NCBI RefSeq assembly: GCF_014647755.1
Contig: NZ_BMPU01000001.1
Span: 744,001 to 808,000, forward strand
Length of the DNA: 64,000 nt
Reading direction: 5' to 3'
From: Porphyromonas pasteri
Lineage (GTDB): Bacteria > Bacteroidota > Bacteroidia > Bacteroidales > Porphyromonadaceae
Made by a program: the position numbers and the translations under genes. The notes under the pieces were generated by a model. It had not been told where the DNA came from. It saw only the letters and a list, made by a program, of their open reading frames with translations, and searched no databases. Of this stretch, positions 7,677 through 16,429 are shown one piece after another. Numbering within the stretch: the first letter of the stretch is position 1; every line of letters starts with the position of its first letter.

Positions 7677-8780
7677 TTAGCGCAGCCCTTGTAGGGAGGG
7701 TGGCAGGGAATTAGCCGCCTTGCATATCATCTCACGAAACTCCTGTGGCTTGTAGAGTATCTGCGTCTCGATCGGGAGAAAGTACAGCTGCTTGACCAGC
7801 TCCTCGGGAAGTTCTCCAAGGCTATCGGTGAAGCGTACCGCATCCTTCTCCGTGCAGACGATGTAGACAGGATGCCCCGAGTGCTGCTCACACAGCTCCT
7901 GCCAGCGCTCACCGATCGCCGTAAAGTCCTTTCGGCGGAACTGATGATGGTCAGGATAGACGAGCTGGTCAATCAGCTCATATCGCTCGGCAAGGAAGGA
8001 GAAGAAGAGCCCAGGCGAGGCAATCCCCGAGAGAGCGATGACGAGTGCATCCTTAGGGAGCGGGCTACCAGCCTCGCCAAGGAGGGTGCGCACTGCACGT
8101 GGCTGCTGGTAGTGGATGCGTGAGAAGAAGATCTCCTGATGCGCGTAGAGATCAAGGTTGCGCTGCATGATACGCAGCTTGATCGGCTGCATATCATGTG
8201 GGCACTTCGTCAGGATGATACAGTCGGCACGATAGCGTGCCGTAGCAGGCTCGCGCAAGCCTCCAAGGGGGAGAAGCTCATCATCATGCAGCTCACGCTG
8301 GGCATCGATGAGCAGGATATTGAAGGAGGGCTGCACGTAGCGGTGCTGGAAGCCATCATCGAGGAGGACCACCTCGGGGCGCTCTTCCTCAGGGAGTGCG
8401 AGCAGGTAGCGCATAGCACGGCGACGATTGCCATCGACGACGAAGCGCACCTCGGGGTACTTCTGCTTGATTTGCTTAGGCTCATCTCCGACTTCTTCAG
8501 CTGTCGAGGTCAGGGTCACCTCCCTCAAGCCACGGCTCTTTCGCTTGTAGCCACGACTGATGACAGCGATACGATATTGCTTACGAAGGATCGAGATGAG
8601 TAGCTCGACATGGGGCGTCTTCCCCGTCCCACCGACGGTGATATTCCCGACACAGATCAAGGGAATGGGATAAGACTGCTGCTTGAGTATGCCTTGGTTG
8701 AAGAGAAAGTTGCGCAGGCCTACCCCCAGACCGTAGAGCCAGGAGAGCGGATAGAGGAGCGGATTATTACTTTTCTTCAT
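7677..8780 (-). CDS. lpxK: Tetraacyldisaccharide 4'-kinase
   Basis: Adds the 4'-phosphate to the lipid A precursor at the inner membrane. The 367-residue protein has an N-terminal hydrophobic segment (LSWLYGLGVGLRNFLFN), the diagnostic P-loop region GNITVGGTGKTPHVELL near residues 43-59, ISRGYKRKSRG near 75-85, and the conserved LLDDGFQHR near 141-149. Length and motif order match LpxK. It starts 54 bases after the sppA stop, with an imperfect hairpin in the gap. Confidence 0.96.
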   Translation of the reverse strand: MKKSNNPLLYPLSWLYGLGVGLRNFLFNQGILKQQSYPIPLICVGNITVGGTGKTPHVELLISILRKQYRIAVISRGYKRKSRGLREVTLTSTAEEVGDEPKQIKQKYPEVRFVVDGNRRRAMRYLLALPEEERPEVVLLDDGFQHRYVQPSFNILLIDAQRELHDDELLPLGGLREPATARYRADCIILTKCPHDMQPIKLRIMQRNLDLYAHQEIFFSRIHYQQPRAVRTLLGEAGSPLPKDALVIALSGIASPGLFFSFLAERYELIDQLVYPDHHQFRRKDFTAIGERWQELCEQHSGHPVYIVCTEKDAVRFTDSLGELPEELVKQLYFLPIETQILYKPQEFREMICKAANSLPPSLQGLR

Positions 8781-8797
8781 TACACCGAGGTGAGGAG

Positions 8798-8830
8798 AGG
8801 GAGGGTGCGAGTGATGCTTGCGCCCTCCCT
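8798..8830. other. Imperfect hairpin between sppA and lpxK
   Basis: Outer arms AGGGAGGG and CCCTCCCT with a partly paired middle (8798-8830). No U-tract follows on the minus strand. It may stabilise or partly attenuate the sppA-lpxK message. Confidence 0.4.
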
Positions 8831-8834
8831 GTGA

Positions 8835-10667
8835 TTAGTAGGATGTATATTCGTAGGGCAGACGTGCGAGGATCCCCGTATAGCGGTAGCCTTCGCGGAA
8901 GAACTCACGGATCTTCTTCTCTTCGTCTGTCATGAAGAAGTCACGTAGACGGGCAGTGAAGCGCTCAGTGGTCTTTGAGGCGAAGAGCTCTTCGAGGAAG
9001 CTCGTAGAAGTAGAGCCATAGTCTACGCTGTAGCCCTCATGAAGCCCAGCGAGGCGCGCAGCAAGGCGGATAGCCGTCTCCAGCCCCCCAAGCTCATCGA
9101 CAAGCCCAAGCTCCTTCGCCTTAGCACCAAGCCACACGCGACCCTGACCGACGGAGTCTACTGCTTCGACAGACATATCACGGCCGATAGCGACGCGGGA
9201 GAGGAAGGTCTTATAGCCGCGCTCTACCTCCATCTGGATCAGCTGTCCCTTCTCAGGAGTCAACGGACGCAGAAGCATAGCCATCGGATCACTCATACTC
9301 ATATCTGCATAGGGCGAAGTCTGCACGACATCAATGCTTACCCCGACCTTACGTCCAAGCTCAGATGCATCAGGCAGTATACCGAAGATCCCGATAGACC
9401 CTGTGAGCGTCACGGGACTGGCAACGATAGCATCAGCTGCCGAAGCAATGTAGTAGCCACCCGACGCCGCTACGTCCCCCATGGAGACGACGACCGTGCG
9501 CGACTGACTCAGCTCACGTACCTCATGCCAGATCTGCTCCGAGAGGAAGGCACTCCCCCCTGGCGAATTGATGCGCAGGACGACAGCCTTAGCCGTAGGA
9601 TCCTCACGCAGCGCACGGAGGTCACGTGCCAAGTCGCTCGTAATACCATCGCTACTGAGCGGGCTCTCTGTGATCTCTCCTTCAGCAAAGAGTACCTTCA
9701 CTACATTATCCTTATCAGTACGATCCTTGTCCAGCGGATCGGGCTCCGTAAGGAAGTCCGACAGCGTCACCACAGGGATATCATCAGCCGAGGCGACATC
9801 GAGACGCTGCGCCATGAGGTCTTCGACATCGAGACGATAAGCTAAGGTATCGACGAGGTGAGCACGCACGAAGGTCTCAGCCTCACCGAAAGCACGGCCG
9901 CTATCAGCGAAGGCGCGCAGGCTATCGACGGGCACCGAGCGCGAAGCCGAGATCTCACGAAGCATGAAGTCCCACAGCCCGTTGAGATAGACCGAGATCT
10001 GCTCACGATTGGGCTCACTGAGCTTATCGAGCATGAAGGGTTCTACAGCCCCCTTATAAGTGCCGACCTTAAAGATATGCGCCTTGACCCCGAGCTTATC
10101 CAAAGCCTGACGGTAGAAGGTAGGTGCCGAAGCCAGGCCGACAAGCCCCACCATACCCTGAGGGTTGAGGATGACCTTGTTCGCTACAGATGAGAGGTAA
10201 TAGGCCTTCTGGTCATAGGAGTCAGCGTAGGAGATGATGAACTTCCCCGAGGAGCGGAAGTCCTTGAGTGCCTCACGCAGATCTGCCGTCGAAGCCATAC
10301 CCCCACTATAGCCCTCCACATTGAGGTAGATACCTCGTATGCGAGAGTCCGCCTTCGCCTTACGGATGCTGGCGAGGGCCTGCGAGAGTGAGATCGGCTT
10401 CTCGTCCGAGCCCATCCCAGGGATGAAGCTCGAGAGTTCGTCCGTAGTGACGATCTCGGAGATCGAGCTAAGATCGATCTTCAGCACGCTCCCATCCTGG
10501 ATCTCGGTCGGAGTAGAGCCTGAGGCCAAAGCACCTACGACGATGACGATGAATAGGAAAAAGGCGAAGATCGAGCAAAGGATATTTGCCGCGATGAAGC
10601 CAACGAAGGAGGCCAAGACGGTCTTCCAGAAGCCTAAGGGCTTTTTGGGTTGTAAGGGTTCTTCCAT
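8835..10667 (-). CDS. sppA: Signal peptide peptidase SppA, 67-kDa type
   Basis: Membrane-bound serine protease that degrades cleaved signal peptides. The start is set at 10667 (MEEPLQPKKPLGFW), giving 610 residues; an ATG at 10724 would add 19 atypical residues. A transmembrane anchor lies near residues 17-48. It has two tandem S49 domains, as in E. coli SppA. The Ser/Lys dyad is visible: Lys about 154 in DSYDQKAYYLSS and Ser about 402 in GDVAASGGYYIAS, with INSPGGSAF before it. A possible -7 box (TATATTTG on the minus strand, 10746-10739) precedes it. Confidence 0.95.
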   Translation of the reverse strand: MEEPLQPKKPLGFWKTVLASFVGFIAANILCSIFAFFLFIVIVVGALASGSTPTEIQDGSVLKIDLSSISEIVTTDELSSFIPGMGSDEKPISLSQALASIRKAKADSRIRGIYLNVEGYSGGMASTADLREALKDFRSSGKFIISYADSYDQKAYYLSSVANKVILNPQGMVGLVGLASAPTFYRQALDKLGVKAHIFKVGTYKGAVEPFMLDKLSEPNREQISVYLNGLWDFMLREISASRSVPVDSLRAFADSGRAFGEAETFVRAHLVDTLAYRLDVEDLMAQRLDVASADDIPVVTLSDFLTEPDPLDKDRTDKDNVVKVLFAEGEITESPLSSDGITSDLARDLRALREDPTAKAVVLRINSPGGSAFLSEQIWHEVRELSQSRTVVVSMGDVAASGGYYIASAADAIVASPVTLTGSIGIFGILPDASELGRKVGVSIDVVQTSPYADMSMSDPMAMLLRPLTPEKGQLIQMEVERGYKTFLSRVAIGRDMSVEAVDSVGQGRVWLGAKAKELGLVDELGGLETAIRLAARLAGLHEGYSVDYGSTSTSFLEELFASKTTERFTARLRDFFMTDEEKKIREFFREGYRYTGILARLPYEYTSY

Positions 10668-10835
10668 TGGGGTGTGAAGCCAGAGAGGGAGGTGATAGAT
10701 AGTGCAGGGAGTGTACTTAGGCACTTATCCCTTTAGGACAAATATAGTGAATCCTCACTATTTATCTTTCGGAGCGCCCCTCCTGTAGAGCCGAGGCACA
10801 GCACTTTAGCAAGAGGAGCTCTCCTCAGATACGAC

Positions 10836-10872
10836 TATCCCCCGTGCAGTGACTAGCACCACACGGGGGATA
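10836..10872 (-). terminator. Terminator after lipoprotein paralogue 1
   Basis: Arms TATCCCCCGTG and CACGGGGGATA (10836-10846, 10862-10872), about 30 bases past the stop. Similar hairpins end paralogue 2 (14012-14050) and the relic copy (13636-13672). Confidence 0.8.
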
Positions 10873-10900
10873 TATTATTAGGTATAGGAGTGACTGACGA

Positions 10901-12925
10901 CTAGCGGTCAGCAGCGAGAGCACGCTCCTTAGTCCACCACATGGGCGGGATATACTTATACAGCTTAGCTTGTGCCTTCAGCTCGTCGAAGCCCATCTTA
11001 TCCTTGCTATAGTCAGGGGCAAAGATGGGGCGCTCATAGATGTAGCCATTCTTCGTTGAAGCCCCAGGGATCGTGCTACCCGTGCTGGTATCCTCCATCC
11101 AGTGGATACCCAGAGCAGGCGTCTTCACGCGATCGCGGTCGTAGTAGTAGCTGAAGCGATAGCCCCAGTCAAGAGCTTCGTAGCGGTGACGCATGACCCA
11201 GTCAGAGTTGTGGTTGATCTGCATCTCCTTACGAGGCAGGTCACGGCCTGGCTTACGGAAGTAAGTGGCCGTAGGATACTGCGCACGGATACCATTGGTG
11301 TACCAGAAGAAGGCATCGATCGTCTCGCAAGTGCAGCTACCACCCTTCGTCTTGCTACCACCCTTGCTGGAGGAAGTCTTACGTACGATACGATGGCGTG
11401 AGCGATACTGCTCACCCTTCACATCGAAGCGAGGAGCATAGAATGCCTGTGCATACTGGCGCTTATCTGCAGAGTAGTTGCTCAGGATACCCGTCTCAGC
11501 TGCGATATTGAAGAGGTAGACCAGACCATCACGGTTTCTGAACTGTGGCATCATCCCCTTATTCACGACAGCAGCCGTATAGAAGACTGCCGACTTATGA
11601 GGAGGTAGGATACCTCTTCTGATGCCGTAGTCCCCAGACTTGTCGATAGAGCTAGCTACGCCCAGACCATCGACGAAGAGGAGGTTAGGATCAGGCAGAA
11701 GTCTTGACTCGTAGGTAGGCTTATTGCTTGAGTACCATGTAGAGGGCGAGGTCCCCGTCTTGCAGTAGTCAAAGCGCTGGATATAGTAGTCCTTTAGGTC
11801 AATGGGCTTATTTGTGGGGTTGTAGAACTCCCATGCCGTAGCACCACCATAGGTACCACCTCCGATGAAGACCTCAGTGATGATGAGGTCGCCCTTAGGA
11901 GCGGGGAGCTCAAGGGGGAGGCGGTGGACCTTACTGGCAGCGAGCTGCTTGACGTGCCACTTCGTCGTGATATCACTCTCGGTAGCACCCAGCGTCTCGT
12001 CGTAGGCATCGGTGCGGAACTCCATCAGCATCTCGCGACGACCATCAAACTTCGTAGGCACAGCCCAGAAGTAGTACGTGTGTTTCTTACCGACAGCGAC
12101 GTCACCCTGCTCGAAGTAGATGCGCTGCATCGTGCTGGCATTCTGAGTAGTCTTCCACTTGGGCACGGACTTATTGTTACTGTCCGTCTCATAGTCGAAG
12201 AGCTGGATAGTACCTTCGGTCGTGAGGGCATCGGTCTTGAGGGTGATCTCATGAGGGGAGTAGGTCATATTCCCATCGGTGTTATCAATCGTAGCACCTA
12301 CCATCGCACCATAGAAATGGAAAGTCAGGTTGTCTGCATAGTACCCCTTCTGCTTCGTCTTAGGATCTTCCTTAGCACGGAGCTGCGTAGGAGCGAAGTA
12401 CATGGGGAGGGTGTAGGCCTCACCGGTGCTATAGAAGGAGTGAGGATTAGGCACGATAGCACCACCCGTGGCATTGATACCCGTGACACCGATAGCACCA
12501 GCGATCATGATCTTTTCCTTGGTGGGATCAATACCATAGGGAGCATCGACATTGACGCGAGCTTTGTAGACTGAGCCCTCTTTCTTGAGGATTGTGAGCG
12601 AGCTCTTGTGGATCTGAAGCTTGCTGTCAGGAGCATCTGCTCTCTTGAAGGCCAGGTAGAGCGTCTCCTTGTCACCAGGATTCCAGACGAACTTCAGACC
12701 GGCATACTTGCCTCCCTGCATATTCTCCTGGATAAGCATTCGGAGGTCATCTGAGGGAAGCCCTGCAATATCAACATCAAACGAGATCTTTTCGCCGCTA
12801 GTGGCTGCCTCTGCTGTCGTAGGCGTAGTCACTGGGGCCTCTTCATTCTTACACGCGCTCATCCCAGCCGTCAAGGCAATGAGCAGGGTCGCGCCGTAGA
12901 TACGTAGTAAGTTCATACTTTTCAT
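10901..12925 (-). CDS. Large lipoprotein with a DUF4876/lamin-tail-like segment, paralogue 1
   Basis: A 674-residue predicted lipoprotein (lipobox GMSAC). It is paralogous to the gene at 14080-16092 along its whole length. The first ~330 residues are beta-rich with no motif I recognise. From about residue 344, PKGDLIITEVFIGGG...AWEFYNPTNKPIDLKDYYI resembles a lamin-tail/DUF4876 domain. The C-terminal half is Tyr- and Arg-rich, including KPGRDLPRKEMQINHNSDW. A Gly/Ser/Lys-Cys insert (GGSKTKGGSCTC) is absent from the paralogue. The paralogue starts at the equivalent of the ATG at 12916, so that start is possible. A 53-codon gene ends 17 bases upstream. Probably an outer-membrane or surface lipoprotein; function unknown. 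Confidence 0.75.
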   Translation of the reverse strand: MKSMNLLRIYGATLLIALTAGMSACKNEEAPVTTPTTAEAATSGEKISFDVDIAGLPSDDLRMLIQENMQGGKYAGLKFVWNPGDKETLYLAFKRADAPDSKLQIHKSSLTILKKEGSVYKARVNVDAPYGIDPTKEKIMIAGAIGVTGINATGGAIVPNPHSFYSTGEAYTLPMYFAPTQLRAKEDPKTKQKGYYADNLTFHFYGAMVGATIDNTDGNMTYSPHEITLKTDALTTEGTIQLFDYETDSNNKSVPKWKTTQNASTMQRIYFEQGDVAVGKKHTYYFWAVPTKFDGRREMLMEFRTDAYDETLGATESDITTKWHVKQLAASKVHRLPLELPAPKGDLIITEVFIGGGTYGGATAWEFYNPTNKPIDLKDYYIQRFDYCKTGTSPSTWYSSNKPTYESRLLPDPNLLFVDGLGVASSIDKSGDYGIRRGILPPHKSAVFYTAAVVNKGMMPQFRNRDGLVYLFNIAAETGILSNYSADKRQYAQAFYAPRFDVKGEQYRSRHRIVRKTSSSKGGSKTKGGSCTCETIDAFFWYTNGIRAQYPTATYFRKPGRDLPRKEMQINHNSDWVMRHRYEALDWGYRFSYYYDRDRVKTPALGIHWMEDTSTGSTIPGASTKNGYIYERPIFAPDYSKDKMGFDELKAQAKLYKYIPPMWWTKERALAADR

Positions 12926-12942
12926 CGGATAAATTTACGAGG

Positions 12943-13104
12943 TTAAGAGAAGGGGAGGAAGGTATCTTCATCACCCTCATCGATACCATCTGGCAGCGTA
13001 CCACTACCAGAGATAAGGATACTCTGCCCGAAGATCATTTCAAGCAGTTCGGCTCGAGGAGCCTCATACGGGCCGTAGAGCCCACATGATTCATTCTGTT
13101 TCAT
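12943..13104 (-). CDS. 53-residue small protein upstream of lipoprotein paralogue 1
   Basis: A 54-codon frame read MKQNESCGLYGPYEAPRAEL..., ending ...GSGTLPDGIDEGDEDTFLPFS. A counterpart of exactly the same length sits at 16121-16282 before paralogue 2 and shares YEAPRAE, GQSILI and GSGTLPDGIDEGD, with changes elsewhere. Length and core kept in both copies argue for real coding. There is no signal peptide. The acidic tail and YEAPRAE motif resemble short proteins often found before Bacteroidota surface-protein operons; the role is unknown. Confidence 0.7.
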   Translation of the reverse strand: MKQNESCGLYGPYEAPRAELLEMIFGQSILISGSGTLPDGIDEGDEDTFLPFS

Positions 13105-13471
13105 CAGCTAAAAAAATTACAGTTACACCCCTCGGGAGACGACGTAACTCTCCCATAGAGGCTATTTAAATAATGCTTATGTTTCTTGATTTTAGGGCCG
13201 AAACACCCCAGGTCTACGCAACAAAAGGAGGAGGAATGTTAAAATTCATAAACAGAGAAAGCTCCCTGCCAAGACAATTGAATTCCGCCTCACACACTAA
13301 TAACGGGGCATATACCCGCACAGTATATACCCCGATGAAATAATGAGAAATCTTCTCCGTTAATATACGCCACCACTAAGGTATTATACCATCAGAAGTC
13401 AGAAAATCACCAGTATATCCTCTACTTCACAACACCTCTAAGAGTCCATATATAATAGGGAGAAAAATGAA
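13105..13471. other. Leader and upstream region of paralogue 1 operon
   Basis: No gene seen. At 13222-13229 the minus strand reads TCCTTTTG, at the same distance from the small gene as the TACCTTTG promoter of the paralogous operon, so it may be a decayed copy of that promoter. An imperfect hairpin (CGGGGCATATA with TATATACCCCG) lies at 13304-13334. Confidence 0.4.
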
Positions 13472-13570
13472 CCAGTACTGGTTACTTCTTCGACCAGTAC
13501 TGGTCACAACTCGGAGTAGTACTGGTCACTATTAGCGACCAGTATTGGTTCGCTCGCTGACCAGTACTAG
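13472..13570. repeat. Phased palindrome array, AGTACT type, array 1 (5 units)
   Basis: Units begin at 13472, 13494, 13516, 13539 and 13561, spacings 22, 22, 23, 22. Consensus unit GA-CC-AGTACT-GG-TC; the third starts GT instead of CC. Spacers are 12 bases (one 13), begin with TT or TC and mostly end with GA, but otherwise differ. Spacing pattern and hexamer are the same as in the array at 21194-21292. Confidence 0.85.
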
Positions 13571-13635
13571 TCTATTTTATCCATTCCAAGAGAGTCACAC
13601 ATCACCCTCAGTAAGAGCGCCATACCCAGACACAA

Positions 13636-13738
13636 TTATCCCCGTGCGGCAACAAGCACCACACGGGGATAATCAATATAGAGGAGGAGCTAACGATTAG
13701 CGGTCTGCCCCCTCTGCACACGTTCTCGTCCAACACAA
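13636..13738 (-). pseudogene. Relic 3' end of a third copy of the large lipoprotein gene
   Basis: A terminator hairpin (13636-13672) like those after both paralogues is followed, at the same distance, by a remnant of the coding end. The minus strand at 13697-13738 reads LLCWTRTCAEGADR-stop, comparable with MWWTKERALAADR-stop of paralogue 1. The match fades upstream. This points to an earlier third tandem copy, now mostly deleted. The match is short, so confidence is moderate. Confidence 0.5.
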
Positions 13739-13825
13739 CAGGACGGGGTACGATAGCAAAAGCATTTGTCTCATTATCCTCTATCTAATGATGCATCTCC
13801 CCCCTGTAATGGCGTAAAAGAAGGA

Positions 13826-13946
13826 GCTATATAGAGGTGAAGTATCAACCTATATTGGTCACTGGGTGAACCTATATTGGTCTACATCGCAACCTATATA
13901 GGTTTACTTCACGAGCAATATAGGTTCACCCAGCGACCAATATAGG
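13826..13946. repeat. Phased palindrome array, TATATT/AATATA type (5-6 units)
   Basis: Clear units begin at 13849, 13871, 13893, 13915 and 13937, all 22 bp apart; a decayed one starts near 13826. Units are CCTATATTGG, CCTATATTGG, CCTATATAGG, GCAATATAGG and CCAATATAGG. All four internal spacers are 12 bases, begin TC or TT and end in AA or GA. The spacer TCACTGGGTGAA makes a second dyad centred 11 bp from its neighbours. Confidence 0.85.
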
Positions 13947-14011
13947 TTCGCACAACCCAGTTGTAGGGAGGCGTGCTACGCCTTATGCAAGAAGGCTATA
14001 TCTATATATAA

Positions 14012-14050
14012 CTATCCCCCGTGCAGCGCCAAGCACTACACGGGGGATAG
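14012..14050 (-). terminator. Terminator after lipoprotein paralogue 2
   Basis: Arms CTATCCCCCGTG and CACGGGGGATAG, 30 bases past the stop, homologous to the hairpin after paralogue 1. Confidence 0.8.
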
Positions 14051-14079
14051 ATGGATAATTAGGCGTGTGGGGCTAATGC

Positions 14080-16092
14080 CTACGGATTCTCGCCAGGTTT
14101 CATGTCAGCCTTCTGAGCACGCTCCTTCGTCCACCACATGGGGGGGACATACTTATATAGCTGAGCTTCCTTCTTCAGCTCTGTGAAGCTCATATCATCC
14201 TTGCTATAGTCAGGAGCAAAGATAGGACGCTCATAGATATACCCGTTCTTTTCAGAAAGAGTAGGCACCGTGCTACCTGTACTATTATCCTCCATCCAGT
14301 GAATACCCAGTGCAGGCGTATTCACACGGTTACGGTCATAATAGTAGCTGAAGCGATAGCCCCAGTCAAGAGCTTCATAACGTTGGCGCATGACCCAGTC
14401 TGAGTTGTGGTTGATCTGCATCTCCGTACGGGGCAGGTCACGACCTGGCTTACGGAAGAAGGATGCCGTAGGATACTGAGCGCGGATACCATTGTTGTAC
14501 CAGAAGAAGGCGTCAACGGGGATGGCAGTACTTCCCCAAGCAGAAGACTTCCCTGCCACCTTACGCACGATGCGGTGGCGTGAGCGGTATTGCTTCCCTC
14601 CCGAATGGAAGCGAGGAGCAAAGAAGGCCTCGGCGTACATACGCTTATCGGCCGAGAAGTTGCTCAGAATACCCGTCTCAGCTGCGATATTAAAGAGGTA
14701 GACCAGACCTTTACGACCTCTGAACGTTGACATCATACGCTTGTTTTCGACAGCTGCCGTGTAGAAGACTGCAGACTTATGAGGAGGAAGAACTCCTCTC
14801 TTTACATTGTTTTCTGAGGACTTATCAATTGAGCTTTCTGCCAGAATATCATGGAAGAGCAGATTGGGGTCCGGTAGAAGTCTTGACTCATACGTGGGGG
14901 AAGATGGATACCAGGTAGACGCAGAGGTACCAGACTTATTATAGTCAAAGCGCTGAATGTAATATTCCTTCAGATCAATGTTTGCTTCCGTAGGGTTATA
15001 GAACTCCCATGCAGTAGCAGCTCCATAATTACCACCACCGATAAAGACCTCGGAGATGATCAGATCACCCTTAGGAGCAGGGATCTCTACCGAGAGGCGA
15101 TGCACCTTAGCCGAAGCAAGCTGCTTGACCTTCCACTTCGTTGAGACATCAGACGCTGTAGCTCTAAGCTCCTTGTCATAAGCATCTGTACGTAACTCCA
15201 AGGACATCTCACGACGACCACTGAACTTTGAGGGTACAGCCCAGAAGTAGTACGTACGCTTCTTACCCACAGGGACATCACCCTGATCGAAGTAGACACG
15301 CTGTGCCGTGGTAGCATTCTGCTCCGTACTCCACTTAGGCACGGACTGACCATTGCTATCCGACTCGAGGTCGAAGAGGTTCAACGCCCCTTCGGTCGTA
15401 AGAGCAGCGGTCTGCATCGTTATCTCGTGAGGTGAGTAGGTCATATTCCCCTGCGTGTTATCGATCGTAGCACCGACCATCGCTCCATAGAAGTGGAAGG
15501 TCAGGTTGTCGGCATAGTACTCCTTTGACCCACCGACCGTCTTAGAGCGAAGTCGCGTCGGAGCAAAGTACATAGGCAGAGTATAGGGAAGCCCCTTATC
15601 GTAGAAGTAGCGAGGACCAGGGACCGAAGCAAGACCCGTCGTAGCATCGATACCACTTACACCAATAGCACCAGCTATAAGGATATTGTCCGCATCGGGA
15701 TTGATACCAGCGGGGGCATCAACATTGATACGAGCCTTATAGCGGTTTCCCTCCTTCTTGAGAATCGTGAGTGAGCTCTCACGGACTGTGACTGCAGAAG
15801 ATGCGCTACCCTCCCTCTTGAAAGCAATGTAGAGCTTCTCCGTGTCGTTAGTCTTCCAGACAAACTTCAGACCAGCGTGCTGGTTGCCGACGATATTCTC
15901 CTGGATCTCCATTGCACGAAGATCACTTGTGGAAAGCCCCTCAATATCTACATTGAGAGAGATCTTCTGACCACTGTTAGCCTCCGCACTTACAGCTGGA
16001 GCCGTCACAGGGGCATCTTCATTCTTACAAGCACTCATTCCCATCGTCAGAGCGACGAGTAGGGTAGCACCGTAGATACGTAGTAAATTCAT
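14080..16092 (-). CDS. Large lipoprotein with a DUF4876/lamin-tail-like segment, paralogue 2
   Basis: A 670-residue predicted lipoprotein starting MNLLRIYGATLLVALT with lipobox GMSAC. It aligns with the gene at 10901-12925 throughout, including the DNLTFHFYGAMVGATIDNT stretch near residue 195, the lamin-tail-like segment PKGDLIISEVFIGGG, and the end MWWTKERA. It lacks the Cys-containing insert of paralogue 1 and has a longer tail (MKPGENP). The divergence shows an old duplication. It is the second gene of an operon with the 53-codon gene at 16121-16282 (28-base gap). Probably surface-exposed; function unknown. Confidence 0.75.
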   Translation of the reverse strand: MNLLRIYGATLLVALTMGMSACKNEDAPVTAPAVSAEANSGQKISLNVDIEGLSTSDLRAMEIQENIVGNQHAGLKFVWKTNDTEKLYIAFKREGSASSAVTVRESSLTILKKEGNRYKARINVDAPAGINPDADNILIAGAIGVSGIDATTGLASVPGPRYFYDKGLPYTLPMYFAPTRLRSKTVGGSKEYYADNLTFHFYGAMVGATIDNTQGNMTYSPHEITMQTAALTTEGALNLFDLESDSNGQSVPKWSTEQNATTAQRVYFDQGDVPVGKKRTYYFWAVPSKFSGRREMSLELRTDAYDKELRATASDVSTKWKVKQLASAKVHRLSVEIPAPKGDLIISEVFIGGGNYGAATAWEFYNPTEANIDLKEYYIQRFDYNKSGTSASTWYPSSPTYESRLLPDPNLLFHDILAESSIDKSSENNVKRGVLPPHKSAVFYTAAVENKRMMSTFRGRKGLVYLFNIAAETGILSNFSADKRMYAEAFFAPRFHSGGKQYRSRHRIVRKVAGKSSAWGSTAIPVDAFFWYNNGIRAQYPTASFFRKPGRDLPRTEMQINHNSDWVMRQRYEALDWGYRFSYYYDRNRVNTPALGIHWMEDNSTGSTVPTLSEKNGYIYERPIFAPDYSKDDMSFTELKKEAQLYKYVPPMWWTKERAQKADMKPGENP

Positions 16093-16120
16093 TCCTTTTT
16101 AGATAAAGTAAATTAAGTGG

Positions 16121-16282
16121 TTAGGGTACAAACTCGAAGGTATCGTCATCGCCTTCGTCGATACCATCAGGCAGCGTACCGCTACCTGCGATAAGAATGC
16201 TTTGCCCGAGGGCAACGTTGAGGAACTCAGCTCGAGGAGCCTCATACTGGGCTTGGAGCCCACGCGATTCGTTCTGCTTCAT
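16121..16282 (-). CDS. 53-residue small protein upstream of lipoprotein paralogue 2
   Basis: Reads MKQNESRGLQAQYEAPRAEF..., ending ...GTLPDGIDEGDDDTFEFVP, the same length as its paralogue at 12943-13104. Conserved blocks are MKQNES, YEAPRAE, GQSILI and GSGTLPDGIDEGD. The gene lies between a good promoter (16400-16429) and the lipoprotein gene, so it is the first gene of a two-gene message. Function unknown. Confidence 0.72.
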   Translation of the reverse strand: MKQNESRGLQAQYEAPRAEFLNVALGQSILIAGSGTLPDGIDEGDDDTFEFVP

Positions 16283-16399
16283 AGACTAATAAATTACTTG
16301 ATACATCCTCTTATAGTGGATGCAACCTCCTCCAAGAGGAGATATTGCAGCCACTATGTAGCCACGTGGAGAGGCGCATGCGCGCCTGAAATTGAGCAA

Positions 16400-16429
16400 C
16401 AAAGGTAATAGAATTCCAACAAATGCAAA
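16400..16429 (-). promoter_or_regulatory. Promoter of the paralogue 2 operon (TTTG-N18-TACCTTTG)
   Basis: Minus strand TTTG at 16429-16426, 18-base spacer, TACCTTTG at 16407-16400. Predicted start near 16393, giving a leader of about 110 nt before the small gene. Confidence 0.7.

Noticed and set aside
13472-13946. CRISPR array
   Set aside because: Repeats are only 10-14 bp palindromes with ~8 variable bases between them, unit number is five or six, and no cas genes are present.
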